DNA of 64,000 nucleotides, taken from contig CAUYTY010000111.1 of NCBI GenBank assembly GCA_963575655.1, forward strand, positions 36,207 to 100,206, read 5' to 3'. Source of the DNA: Gammaproteobacteria bacterium (lineage in GTDB: Bacteria; Pseudomonadota; Gammaproteobacteria; CAIRSR01). The translations under genes and the position numbers were made by a program. This document shows, piece by piece, positions 31,661 to 41,918 of this stretch. The notes beneath the pieces are model-generated. The model ran no database searches and was not told where the DNA came from. It worked only from the letters and a program-made list of their open reading frames with translations. Numbering within the stretch: position 1 is the stretch's first letter; each line of letters opens with the position of its first letter.

Positions 31661-32947
31661 TCACTTTTTGACCAGCCCAGGAGCCTTGATCTGCACATCC
31701 AATGCTAGGTCTCGGGCTGTTTTAGCCGTCAAAAGTTCAACCAGCCCGAGCGCGGCGGATGCCGGGGCAGAATCGGTAGCACTACCGGCCATTACCACAC
31801 TTGGGGTCCAGGCGCCTTGGTAATAGCGAATTGCCTCCGCATAACGGCCATTGATCTCGATAGCTGCGGCTAATTTTTGTGCCAAGGCGCCATCTGCTTC
31901 CATAACGCGCCGCTTGTACTCTGCGTCACCCTCCGCCTTGAGAAGTTGCGCCTGTTTGTATTGTTCGGCCTGTTGAGTTGCCAATTTGGCCACTTCCAGG
32001 TCTCGTTGCGCCGCAGTCTCCGCTACGGATTTCTCCTTTTGAGCGGTTGTCTCAGCAACCGCCTTTTCTTGTTCCGCCCTAGTAACCTCCCGTGCCTTGA
32101 TGGTTTCTTGCTCCCATTTCGCCTTGGCCGCGTTCGCTTCGCCTTGTTTGGCGGCGGTGATCGCCTCCTGTTCGGCGCGTTTGGCCTCCGCCATGGCGGT
32201 TTGGACCTGCATAGTGGCCTGCTGCTGAGAGGCAATCTGATTTTCTACCGCCTTATCATAGGAGACCTGATTGATGCTCAGATTGGTAGCGCGAATTCCT
32301 AATTCACCCAACGGAGAGGCATCGGAGCGCAATGCTCTACCGTCAGATCCTTTTTTGATCCGTACGGTATAGACGGTTTTCTCCATGCCACTGAGGGGAT
32401 CCTTTTGGCGATCAGATATGGTCTCCGTCTGAAAAACGCCATTTTGAATCTGATCCTCAATAAGCGCCAGGAGATCATTGCGGCGTTCGGCGTATGATTC
32501 CTTAGAACTCATCAGCGGACCAGTCATATAAACTGACTTTTCTACGGTCGTCCTTACCACTTCCTGTTCCACGGCGGTTTGCGATCCATATTTCACATGA
32601 ATTGCCGTGAGCTTCTCCTTGTCGACTGGCATTTCCCAGGAGATCGATCCAGAAATCTTGGCATGTGCACCATCATTAAAACGAACGGTAATAGATTGAT
32701 CAGCAGTTCCACCTTGATCAGGATGGGCTGAAAACCAGAACTGGGACCGTCGGTTATAAACCGTCACTTTTCCAAAGCCTTGCCACTTAATGCCCGGCGA
32801 AAGGTACCACTCCATATCACCGCGAATCGGTGATTGGATAATCATGAAATGTCCAGCGTCTAGGTTTTCAAACAAGTTACCGATGCTCAATAGAATGAGC
32901 AGCACCACTACCGTTACACCCATCGTCCAAATTCGCTTATCACTCAT
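31661..32947 (-). CDS. SPFH/Band 7 (flotillin-like) membrane protein
   Basis: The protein has 428 residues starting MSDKRIWTMG. One N-terminal transmembrane helix (about 8-25) is followed by an SPFH/prohibitin-type domain (to about 250) and a long Ala/Glu/Gln/Lys-rich coiled coil (ASQQQATMQVQTAMAEAKRA, then repeated VAETxAQ(K/R)) typical of flotillins and prohibitins. Such proteins form large membrane-associated oligomers that organise lipid domains or control membrane proteases. The start sits right after an IS-like repeat; the frame upstream (to 33115) is repeat sequence and is excluded. It is encoded downstream of the large channel gene on the same strand. Confidence 0.85.
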   Translation of the reverse strand: MSDKRIWTMGVTVVVLLILLSIGNLFENLDAGHFMIIQSPIRGDMEWYLSPGIKWQGFGKVTVYNRRSQFWFSAHPDQGGTADQSITVRFNDGAHAKISGSISWEMPVDKEKLTAIHVKYGSQTAVEQEVVRTTVEKSVYMTGPLMSSKESYAERRNDLLALIEDQIQNGVFQTETISDRQKDPLSGMEKTVYTVRIKKGSDGRALRSDASPLGELGIRATNLSINQVSYDKAVENQIASQQQATMQVQTAMAEAKRAEQEAITAAKQGEANAAKAKWEQETIKAREVTRAEQEKAVAETTAQKEKSVAETAAQRDLEVAKLATQQAEQYKQAQLLKAEGDAEYKRRVMEADGALAQKLAAAIEINGRYAEAIRYYQGAWTPSVVMAGSATDSAPASAALGLVELLTAKTARDLALDVQIKAPGLVKK

Positions 32948-32948
32948 C

Positions 32949-33325
32949 AGTGTCCCCGAGAAACCCGGCCCTTGAGGGCGGGGAGGAAAGGGGACGGTTT
33001 TTTCCGCCCCATTGGATAGCAAAATCTTTAAAGTTGCCGGTCTTTCCCGGCTGTCAGCCCGTAAGGGCCTAGTGACGCACACCTTACGGTGTGGCTCCCC
33101 TCGCCAATGTTGCAACGCAGCTTCGATTCTTGCGAACCTTGCAGCAGACCGTTTCGTGCGTACCCGTCGCGTGTCTGCTTCTGCTGCTTTCAGAGCTTGG
33201 AGTTGAGGAAGCGCCCCAAGGTGAGTCTTGTACTTCGTTGCAACGTAGTCCGATTTCTCGGACTAAGGCTGGTCAATCTCGGGCTTGCTTTCACAAGCCA
33301 CGGGCTTTAGCCCAGGGTGATTGAC
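32949..33325 (-). mobile_element. IS200/IS605-like remnant or non-autonomous element, copy B
   Basis: The inner 165 bases match 29046-29210. At the far end (33303-33325, read on the minus strand) is a second hairpin end, GTCAATCACCCTGGGCTAAAGCC, followed by CCGTGGCTTGTGAAAGCAAGC. Between the ends, the minus strand can be read as a short Arg/Lys-rich tail, but there is no transposase core. Two different hairpin ends without long terminal repeats fit an IS200/IS605-type minimal element. It lies directly upstream of the SPFH gene and supplies its leader sequence. Confidence 0.5.
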
Positions 33326-33551
33326 ATTAACCTCATCGTTTGATGATTGGTTGATTTTCTATTAGTCCGACATGAACGCGGTTATGAGCTACCTACTTAA
33401 GCCGTGACAGCATAGCAATCAATGACTAACAGGGCCAGGTATACCACCCTACATTTTCAATAGACAGCCATCTACGAGACGGATGGAAGCACCTGTCCCT
33501 CGTCGGATGCTTTAGCATGTGTCACGGATTAATTCGATAGCCTACATAGGC

Positions 33552-36500
33552 TTAAGGCTTAGAAAACTTAATCCCTTCTTCTTGGAAGCGTTTAACGATC
33601 TCGCAATTGATATCTGTTTCGACTTTCATGCGTTCCCCAAACTTGAGAATATCGTACTTAAAGTTGATAACAAAGGAATAGTCGTTAAAATGATCATGTT
33701 TAATGGCAAGGAATCGCACCCCGGGATGCGCACTAATAATCTCATTAATTAATTCAATAGCCCGGCGTACTTTGTCGGCAGTATTCATAGTATCGAGACG
33801 AACGTCCGTGATTACAATGAAACCAGGATGCGAAGAAATATTAACGACTTCAGCCCCAGAAATCTTGGCGTTAGGTATATTAACAATATGTTTGGTTTTA
33901 ACACTTTCCAAGGTTGTATAGGAAATTCCGATATCTTTAACAATATACGCGCCATTCTTAAATAGAATTCGATCGCCCACTTTATAGAATCGCATGATTA
34001 TCATCGTAAGACCGCCAATAACGTCGGCCAACACCTCACGAGAAGCCATGGCAACACCAATACCACCGATTCCCAAGCCAGCCAGAATGGTGCTGGTATT
34101 AAAGCCTAAAATATCTAGAATCAGAATAATACTGGCGCTCCAAATAAAAAACTTTAATATTCGACGTAACAAGTTTATCATTGAGAGGGTAGACAAGGCT
34201 GTTTGGCCCTCCCCCTCCAAACGTTTTTGGATATTGTTGACTAAATGGTTGGTAAATAAGTTCGTCAGTAGAATAGCTATATATGCCGCAATAGTAACGA
34301 GCATTAACTGTGCGGCAATTAGGTAGAGGATATTCTGATACAGTTTTAACCTATCAGCACGTAGTATGCTTATTTCTCCGCCGTAAAATCTCTCCCACTC
34401 CGTTGGATTTTTAGGCTTTTCGTTTTCTGTAAGTTTTGCTAAGGCGTCTAGTTTGTTTCCACTGATTACCGCAACACGGCGTTGTAGTGTGGCGTTTTTA
34501 GCATCTAACTCGGCGAGTTTATCCTGATTTTGGCCAATTTCGGCATCGGCGCCTGTGGACAATAAGCGCACTTTAAACATGTCGCTCCATTGTTCCAGCG
34601 ATTGTGCGAGGATCTGTATCTCATGTAGATGCTGACTGGCCTTGGCGATAGCGCCAGGCTTCTCTAATTCGTTGAGCAATGGTGGTGTGGCCGTAAATTC
34701 GTGCCCCGCCTGGGCTGCAAATAAACTTAACAACTCTTGCGTTTTTTCTGGTACTAGACGGATCTTTATTTTAACTGATTCCGTTTCGTAAGATTTATTG
34801 GCGTTTTCTATTTCTGTCTCTAATAAGGGTAATAGCTGATGGATATTCTTCTTTTCTTCTTCCAGATAATTCTCCGCGTTTTTGTATTTTTCCCTTTGTT
34901 TCAAAAGAATTTCCTGCTTGTCTTCTAGATCGATTAACTCCGAATAATATTCAAGTAAAAGCGCAGTTAAGCCATCGATGTTTGTAGAATGCAAGAAGCT
35001 TAGCGCAAGTTCAATCGTTCGGCTTTCTTCGCGCATCCGTCGCGTTGCTAATTGCTCACGCATTTTGCCTTCGAGTGGTGTCAGAGCTTTTCCTCTAGCC
35101 ACAAAATCTTTATCTAATTTCGTGACTTGTTGCGCAATATCTAGCCTTTTCCCAATGGTGGCGTTAATGTTCATCAATAAACTACGGAGAGTTGGTTCGT
35201 CCTTACTTTCTGTGGAGAAACGTTTAATTTCTTCGCTAATTTCCAGTTGTTTATTGAGCAGTTTTGTATTTTCCTCGTCGAGGTTTGCAGTATTGCTACG
35301 TTTCAGTGCTGCAGTAATTCCTGTCGCGCCCTCGGGAATGGTGTCAAGCTTTAACTCACTACGCCCTACACGCTTTTTCACTTCCATTGCTGCGGCTTTC
35401 TGTTGTTGAGAAAATTGTTGGACTTCCGACAACGTTTTAAGATAATTGGTTAGCTGAGTATCCCAATTACGTAATAGGTCTAACATTTCTGATTCTTGTT
35501 TATTCTTTTCTTCGCCAATGCTCAATTGACTAGAGATTAATTGTTGGTAGGATAACATAGCGGCATTAGGGTCTGCTTGTTTTTCCTGCTCGGCTATGGC
35601 GGCCTTTGCCTGGGGTGTGACTACATTTGTTTGCTGGGGGGGGGGCTGCTACCTCTTTTTTAGGTAACTCCAAACCAGCGAACTGATAAAGCTGCTCAGC
35701 TATGGCAATTTGCTCGTTTTGTTTTTGCTCTTGAATCTGGCGTGCTAAGGGATCCTGTAAAGACGTTAACTTGCGTATAGCGTCATTATATTCGGTGTTA
35801 GTTTTAGTAAATTCATCGCGCTGTTGTTCTAGTAACTTTATGGTTTTTTCTAGATTTTCAGTAGTCGTATGGAACCTAGCAGCCAATTCATCAGCAGCCA
35901 GTGCTTGGAGTTCAGATACCCATTTTCTAGTTTCTAATGCAAAATTACGTTCCCGCTGTACATTAATCATGCTTTTCCTGGCTTGCTCAACGGATTCTTT
36001 AGAAGCAGTTTCTGTTTCTTTTAATTTAAATAATTGCTGTTGTGCATGCTCTACTGCGGCGGATGCCTCCGACAATTTACTAGATATCTGTGCGTTAATC
36101 GTTTTAAGGGCACTAGAACGCGTTTCCGGAACAATCTCTTTTTGGGCATTGTTATCATTTGTGACCAGGTACTCTAAGACTTCAGCAATTGCCTGCATTT
36201 TGATGAGATGGTCATTAAGTACGCTAGCATCCCCTTGCAATATCTCACCCGCCCTGACGGTATCATTGAGCGCGTGACGATAACCCTCTAGAGCTACTAG
36301 ATGTTTCTCATGGTAATCGGCTAAGTTTTTGAGATTTTGCTCAGCCTCTGCGTCCTCGATCGCTGCTGTAGTTTTGGTCTCAGGTGCAGTCATTTCCTCC
36401 AATGTTTTTGATAGGGACTCTTCCACCTCTCGCTTTGCAATGAAGTTGCGCGTCGAGACTTCAAACGTACTTTGCAACCAACCACGTTCATATTGCAAGT

Positions 36501-37332
36501 CAGCAAGTTCAGTACGTAACAACTGCGGACTTTTCTTGGAATAACTTTGCGCCAGTTCTTGCCGTTTCTGAATTTGGGCGTATTTTTCTTGTTCTGTTTG
36601 TTGCGCTGCTTCTGCCTTGAGTAAACTCTTCTTGGTGTCTTCCAATATCTTGACTACGGTTTCAATCGTTGATTTCAATGACTGGGCTTTTTCTGAAAGT
36701 TGTGTTTGCTGTTTGGACAAAGATTGACGTAGTCTCTGTACTTGGGTAAAATTCGGTAGTTTACGTACTAGCTGCGTGGACAGGCTACGGTCGTTAACAC
36801 GAAGATTAATTTGCAGCACTAGGGCATCTAATTTATTAGTGCTTGGTAGTGCGTTATCAATTTCTGTCTGTGCAGCGGTAAGTTCTTTGGCGTATTGATC
36901 AAGGAATGTTTTTTCTTCTTCTCGTAACTTGAGTCGCTTTTTTAGTGCGATCACCAGGGTTTTGCTGTATTCAAGTTGATTTTTGTCTTGCTCAGCAGCA
37001 GATAACCACCTGCTATTTGCGGGTAAAGGTAAGCTGAACTCTTGAACACTATTCTGTGCCTTCTCCAAAAGAATTTCTCTTTCGGCCACCATCCGCATTT
37101 TAATCCTCAGACGATTTTGTAAATCATCGTAGGTATTTTGTAATTGTTCTAATATTGCATCATTTGTAAGATCATTCAGTAATGATGCGTTTGTCGATAC
37201 GATAGGAACGGTATTTGAGATTGGCGTCACCGGCGAGGTCGTAGCGTAACTTGTGGCAAAGAACAAATCAGCGCACCCCAAGGTCAGCGACAGTAACAAT
37301 GCACGTACACGAAGATACAATTGACGTTTCAT
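33552..37332 (-). CDS. Very large MscS-type mechanosensitive channel (MscK/MscM-like), with a C-run frameshift
   Basis: Two abutting open frames form one gene of about 1259 residues once one base is removed from the run at 35636-35645. The N-terminus (MKRQLYLRVRALLLSLTLGC) is a signal peptide. Residues about 40-850 are a huge periplasmic coiled-coil region rich in Glu, Gln, Lys and Leu. The C-terminal third has several membrane helices and the MscS pore/beta domain (GIGGIGVAMASREVLADVIG, then VGDRILFKNGAYIVKDIG, NIPNAKISG). This plan matches MscK/MscM, which protect cells from osmotic downshock by opening on membrane tension. It lies upstream of the SPFH gene. Confidence 0.85.
35636..35645 (-). 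other. Run of ten C (minus strand) causing a frame break in the MscS-type gene
   Basis: Read on the minus strand the run sits in GTAGCAG-C10-AGC. Nine Cs give gca-gcc-ccc-ccc-cag-caa-aca-aat (AAPPQQTN) and continue into VVTPQAKAAIAEQEKQADPN and MLSYQQLIS of the downstream frame. As printed, the upstream frame ends shortly after (NKCSHTPGKGRHSRAGKTSRP and stop). Confidence 0.9.
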
Positions 37333-37382
37333 GTTTTTCGATTTATTGAGAATGACCCGACGGTGTGAATTTTCGATAACGC

Positions 37383-39836
37383 CTATTGTTCTGTTTCATT
37401 ATGCGACAAAGGTCGGCGTGCTGATAAGGAAGAACGTTCTGCGCCACGGGGGATGCGCGTCTCACTAAAACGAGCGAGTCGCGTCTCTACTCGGTAATTA
37501 AAACTCCCTGGCGAATAGGCCCCGACAATATTGCGCTCCCCGGCGGGGAGGTCAGTGAGTAATTCCACCGCTTCGTCCACAGTAGCCACCGCGTAGATCC
37601 GGAAACGCCCCGCCGCGGCGGCCTCTATTACGTTAGCGTGCAACATTAAATGTTTTACATTCGTGGCGGGGATCAGTACGCCCTGCTTTCCGGTCAGGCC
37701 CCGCGCCGTACATAGCTCAAAAAAACCCTCAATCTTCTCATTAACCCCACCAATCGGCTGAACCTCACCATGCTGATTCACTGATCCAGTCAGGGCAAGT
37801 GATTGATGAATGGGTACATCAGCTAGGGACGAAAGCAGGGCACATAGCTCGGCCAATGAGGCGGAATCGCCCTCGATCTCACCGTAAGATTGCTCGAAAA
37901 CCAGATTCGCACCTAATGATAATGGCCTTCGGTGGGCATAACGAGCAGCCAGAAAGGCCGAGAGGATTAACACGCCTTTGGTATGCAATGGGCCGCCCAG
38001 CTCTACCTCTCGTTCAATATCGACCACATGGCCCTCGCCAGCGTGTACGGTGGCAGTGACTCGCGATGGATGACCGAAATCAATGGCGCCCAATTGGATC
38101 ACCGATAGGACATTTACCTGTCCAACCCGACTTCCAGTGGTATCAATATAGACCGTACCGCGCAGGACTTCATCAAATAATTGGTCACGAATCCGACCAC
38201 AGCGCCGTTTTTGAGCCGCTAGTGCGCATTCAACGTCGGTAGCAGTTACCAATTCACGGCGTGCCTCACTAGCCCACCAATTCGCCTCACATAACAGGTC
38301 GTTGATCGCCTGAACGTGGAGAGTAAGACGCTCACTATCTTCGGCCAATCGCGCCGCTTGTTCAATTACTACCGCACAGGCTCCTTGCGTCAAGGGAAAT
38401 AAACCCTCACGTCGGGCCAGGGTGGCAATGAGTCGGGCGTATAGCAGATCATTCTCCGGGAGGCGGGGAAATTTATCCTCGAAGTCTGCCACGACCTTAA
38501 ACAATGCGGAAAACTCCGGGTCGTAGGCATGAAGCAAATAATAGAGCACCCGTTCGCCAATCAATACCACCTTGACCGTCAGAGGAATCGGCTCTGGTTC
38601 TAGGGGTTCAGTATTAACCAAAGACAGCCATTGTCCCAATGGTTCGATACGTATCTCTCGGGAATGAAGGGCACGTTTCAATGCTTCCCAGGCGAAAGGC
38701 TGCATTAATAATTTACGAGCATCCAATAATAAATATCCACCATTGGCCCGATGCAATGCCCCCGCCTTGATCAAACTAAAGTCGGTGAGTAATGTCCCCA
38801 TCTGGGTGGTATGCTCAATGCGTCCCACCAATGCCTGGTAGGTTGGATTGTCTTCGTATACCACTGGGGCACCGGCTGTAGAATCGTGGTGAACCAAGGT
38901 ATTTATGTAGTAGCGGCGTAAATCGTTGTTCTCTCGCCTCGTCTTCGGCTGAAATGGATCACCACTCTTACCGTCTCCACCATCAGTATTATACCCTCGC
39001 AATTCCTCTGCATTTTCGATCAGATCTTGCTGTATCTCATCCAGATAGGTAAGCACCGCAGGCAGGTCGGGATAAGACTTTTTAGTTTCGTCGATAAGGT
39101 GACCTACGACATTAAGAATCACCGCACGTTTGATCTCCTTGATGCGTAGTCGCGTCTCTCGTACCCAGCCTGGAAGCTCATGGAGTACCTTGTTCAACCG
39201 TTTCTGGAGATCGTCGATCACCGCCTCAATCTGTTCACGTTCTTGCTCTGGGAATTTTGCAAAAACCTCGGGAGATATCACCTTGCCACCCCGAAGCGGC
39301 GCGAAAGAGAAATTGCCCCGGACATTAAGCAGGGCAATCTCCTGGTACTCCGCCTGTTTTTGAACTTCTTTGAGGGCATGTTCTTGGCGTTTATCAGAAA
39401 TATCCTCGATCTCTTTGACCCGATGGCGATACTCATCGTTTTCGAAGGCAGCGGAAAGGGCACGTTGTAATTCTTCGAGCAGCCGCTCTAGGTCGCGACG
39501 TAGAATCGTTCCCTGACCTGCCGGTAGGCGTAAAGTGCGAGGTTTATGGGGAGTCTGAAAATTGTGGACGTAGCACCAATCGGAGGGCGTGACCGAGGTT
39601 GCTGCGCGTGCTGCCAGAAAAGTCTGGACCAGGTTATGTTTGCCGTGTCCCGGTGGTCCAAGGACGTAGAGATTATAACCCGCGTGCCGCATCCCTACTC
39701 CGAAGTGAATTGCCTCTAGCGCTCGATTCTGACCTACGGTTTCGTCGAGATCGGCTAGTTCGGCAGTGGTCTGAAAGGGCAGATGTTCCAGCGAGCAACG
39801 CCGTAAGAGGACTTCAGGAGAGAGAGGATTGAGCAT
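37383..39836 (-). CDS. Lon-family (S16) AAA+ protease, LonB/LonC-like
   Basis: The protein (817 aa) has an N-terminal AAA domain with an inserted helical region, and a C-terminal Lon-type peptidase domain. The family places an unusual P-loop near residue 60; here it reads GPPGHGKH, with His where Ser/Thr is normal. The central block DFSLIKAGALHRANGGYLLLDARKLL is characteristic of this Lon-like group. The catalytic Ser lies in EGDSASLAELCALLS and the Lys in GGVNEKIEGFF, both intact. Such proteins are cytosolic ATP-dependent proteases of poorly known substrates. No Shine-Dalgarno is obvious. The gene is alone, and about 130 bases separate it from lptG. Confidence 0.9.
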   Translation of the reverse strand: MLNPLSPEVLLRRCSLEHLPFQTTAELADLDETVGQNRALEAIHFGVGMRHAGYNLYVLGPPGHGKHNLVQTFLAARAATSVTPSDWCYVHNFQTPHKPRTLRLPAGQGTILRRDLERLLEELQRALSAAFENDEYRHRVKEIEDISDKRQEHALKEVQKQAEYQEIALLNVRGNFSFAPLRGGKVISPEVFAKFPEQEREQIEAVIDDLQKRLNKVLHELPGWVRETRLRIKEIKRAVILNVVGHLIDETKKSYPDLPAVLTYLDEIQQDLIENAEELRGYNTDGGDGKSGDPFQPKTRRENNDLRRYYINTLVHHDSTAGAPVVYEDNPTYQALVGRIEHTTQMGTLLTDFSLIKAGALHRANGGYLLLDARKLLMQPFAWEALKRALHSREIRIEPLGQWLSLVNTEPLEPEPIPLTVKVVLIGERVLYYLLHAYDPEFSALFKVVADFEDKFPRLPENDLLYARLIATLARREGLFPLTQGACAVVIEQAARLAEDSERLTLHVQAINDLLCEANWWASEARRELVTATDVECALAAQKRRCGRIRDQLFDEVLRGTVYIDTTGSRVGQVNVLSVIQLGAIDFGHPSRVTATVHAGEGHVVDIEREVELGGPLHTKGVLILSAFLAARYAHRRPLSLGANLVFEQSYGEIEGDSASLAELCALLSSLADVPIHQSLALTGSVNQHGEVQPIGGVNEKIEGFFELCTARGLTGKQGVLIPATNVKHLMLHANVIEAAAAGRFRIYAVATVDEAVELLTDLPAGERNIVGAYSPGSFNYRVETRLARFSETRIPRGAERSSLSARRPLSHNETEQ

Positions 39837-39964
39837 GGAGGTGAGTAATGGTTAGAGTCAGGAGGGGACAATCAGTCAGAGTAAATGCGCACTTAACAGC
39901 GTGGTACGCATCGTTAATTGGTTATTGTTTAACCAATTGCAAGATGATATTTCCATTTTTGCGT

Positions 39965-41029
39965 TTAGCGCACTCGTTTTAACCATCCTAAAGTAACGAA
40001 TAGAAATAATGCCGTAGGAAGCAGCGTACTCAGAATTGGGTTCAGCGTATAGATCTGCCCCATATAGTGGAATGCCCGGTTAATAATATGAAAAGAAATT
40101 CCCAGCAATGACCCGGCCACCACTCGCTGATTCAATGATACCGAACGTAGTGGACCAAAGACAAATGGCAGCGCCAGTAACAGCATAACACCGGTAGTTA
40201 ACGGATCTACCAATTTCGCCCACATCGTTTGGACATAACGTGAGTCGTCCAAATGATTGTCATCCAGATATTGAATATAGTGATAGAGCCCCACGATTGA
40301 AAGTGCATCAGGGCGAACCATTACAACCTCCAATAAGGCAGGATTGAGCAAAGATTGCCAATTTGCGTTGGGAATCCGCTCAATCGAGATTCCTTCGGCA
40401 GAGATTTTACGCCGCACAATTCCTGCGAGTTGCCAGGCCCCGTTATCATAGGTAGCCATCTCAGCGTGGGTTTGGGTCTTCAGGTGATGTTCGGCATCGA
40501 GTTGATAGATAGTCACATCCGAAAGTCGTCCTTCTGGGTGGATGCGTCGAATATTAATAAAGCTATCTCCATCACGTGCCCAAAAACCGGAACGTCCTTT
40601 CATTGCCATTTGTTGACCCAGTGCGATGGCTCGCTCACGGCCGGCATACTGCTCTAAATCGGGCGCAACCAGCTCCCCTATTAAAACAACGATTACCATA
40701 AGCAACGCTCCAACACGCATCACCGATTGTCCGATACGAGCAATCGATACCCCTGCGGCACGAATGGCGGTCAATTCACTACCTGCGGCAAGTCCGCCTA
40801 AACCCACCAGGGTTCCAATCAAGGCGGCGATTGGAAACAGCTCGTAAATCCGCTTGGGAAGGGTATAGAACACATACTTCATGGCCTCAATGGCTCCATA
40901 GTGACCAACCCCCACGCGATCCATTTCCCCTACTAGCGCCACAAAGGTATAGAGGGCAAGCAATACCAACATCACCACCAAAACGCCGGAGGCGACAGTA
41001 CGGCCAATATAATGGTCAAGGATCTTCAT
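39965..41029 (-). CDS. lptG: LPS export permease LptG (YjgQ family)
   Basis: LptG is an inner-membrane permease (354 aa) of the LptBFG transporter, which extracts LPS from the inner membrane. It has N- and C-terminal groups of three transmembrane helices flanking a periplasmic beta-jellyroll (about 105-260). The N-terminus MKILDHYIGRTV and the segment YTLPKRIYELFPIAALIGTLVGLGGLAAGSELTAIRAAG are typical. I start at ATG 41029; the frame extends 11 codons upstream. The usual partner lptF is not adjacent, which is unusual because lptF-lptG are normally paired. Confidence 0.92.
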   Translation of the reverse strand: MKILDHYIGRTVASGVLVVMLVLLALYTFVALVGEMDRVGVGHYGAIEAMKYVFYTLPKRIYELFPIAALIGTLVGLGGLAAGSELTAIRAAGVSIARIGQSVMRVGALLMVIVVLIGELVAPDLEQYAGRERAIALGQQMAMKGRSGFWARDGDSFINIRRIHPEGRLSDVTIYQLDAEHHLKTQTHAEMATYDNGAWQLAGIVRRKISAEGISIERIPNANWQSLLNPALLEVVMVRPDALSIVGLYHYIQYLDDNHLDDSRYVQTMWAKLVDPLTTGVMLLLALPFVFGPLRSVSLNQRVVAGSLLGISFHIINRAFHYMGQIYTLNPILSTLLPTALFLFVTLGWLKRVR

Positions 41030-41432
41030 GGACGGGTAGACGTGGAGAGGGTCGGGGGACAATCCGCCCTAGCGGGGCGGTTCATTATCATAAAATATTT
41101 GCAGAACAGACAGACTATCAAGTCCAGGCTGAGATTTTCCGTCGAAATCTTTATCGTGAAAGTTCAACGGATCAACAAAGGGTTCGGTTAGACTACGCTG
41201 TTCCATCCATCACTTCATCCATCACTAGGGCTTAGTCGTCGCCTCAACCACCACATCTTGTCTTCTTCTCCATGATTTACAATGACCTGTCTCTCCCCTC
41301 TCCAATTGTAACCAAGGGGCCTAAGGGGAGGTGATTCATTGGACATTATCGGGAATCTCACCCCCTGCTCCCTCTCCTTAATAGGGGAGGGGGAGAACTA
41401 TTCCGTTATCCTCGATTAATTGTCCAAGATAT

Positions 41433-41533
41433 TAGACCTTATCGGAAACCCCCTACCTAGCTCTGCCGGACAACGCAACCTCATGATTTATATTGACTGT
41501 GGTGGGTGATGAGGAGGTTTCCGATAAGGTCTA
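41433..41533. repeat. Small element with 18-bp perfect terminal inverted repeats
   Basis: TAGACCTTATCGGAAACC at 41433-41450 is the exact reverse complement of 41516-41533. The about 65-base interior shows no coding potential. A related TGGACATTATCGGGAATCTC sits at 41340, hinting at a repeat family. Confidence 0.7.
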
Positions 41534-41644
41534 TTGTTTTGGTTGCTTTAAGAATTTACTAATCCATGATGAATGTGCAGATATATTGCTTTGTTTATTT
41601 TCTCATAAAAAATTATGAATGATGCTTTATCCGTAATTATGTAG

Positions 41645-41659
41645 TGGTAGAGTGAATGC
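41645..41659 (+). promoter_or_regulatory. Shared promoter-like motif upstream of flhF
   Basis: TGGTAGAGTGAATGC occurs here and identically at 48903-48917 upstream of the DUF3334 gene. TGGTAGAGT reads as an extended -10 element (TGn-TAGAGT). Here it lies about 260 bases before flhF. The shared 15-mer suggests common control but could be part of a repeat. Confidence 0.35.
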
Positions 41660-41918
41660 CGAAACCTTGGCGTTTTTCTCTCTGGGAGTCAACGTGTCGT
41701 CATCTTCGCTAGCTTTCGTCGCTTTTTATCGTCCCCTGTTCTGGGTAAACCAACAATAAATCAATAACATGGCATGATTGGTGGGGAAGTGGGTAAAGAG
41801 ATGCCGGCGATGGAACGGCAATTGCATTTTCGGGAGCATTGCCGCATTTTCAGGGCTACGGTCGGGGGAAACGCCATCCCCTTGTCTTCCACGGACCCAG
41901 CACGCACGACTAACGACT

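Larger units (their letters stand above)
41030..41918. other. Long intergenic region between lptG and flhF
   Basis: The two genes diverge from this region, so it should hold both promoters. No gene is convincing. It contains repeated CTCTCCC/GGGGAG tracts (41281-41395), the inverted repeat 41433-41533, an AT-rich stretch 41540-41640, and the promoter-like motif at 41645. Confidence 0.6.
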
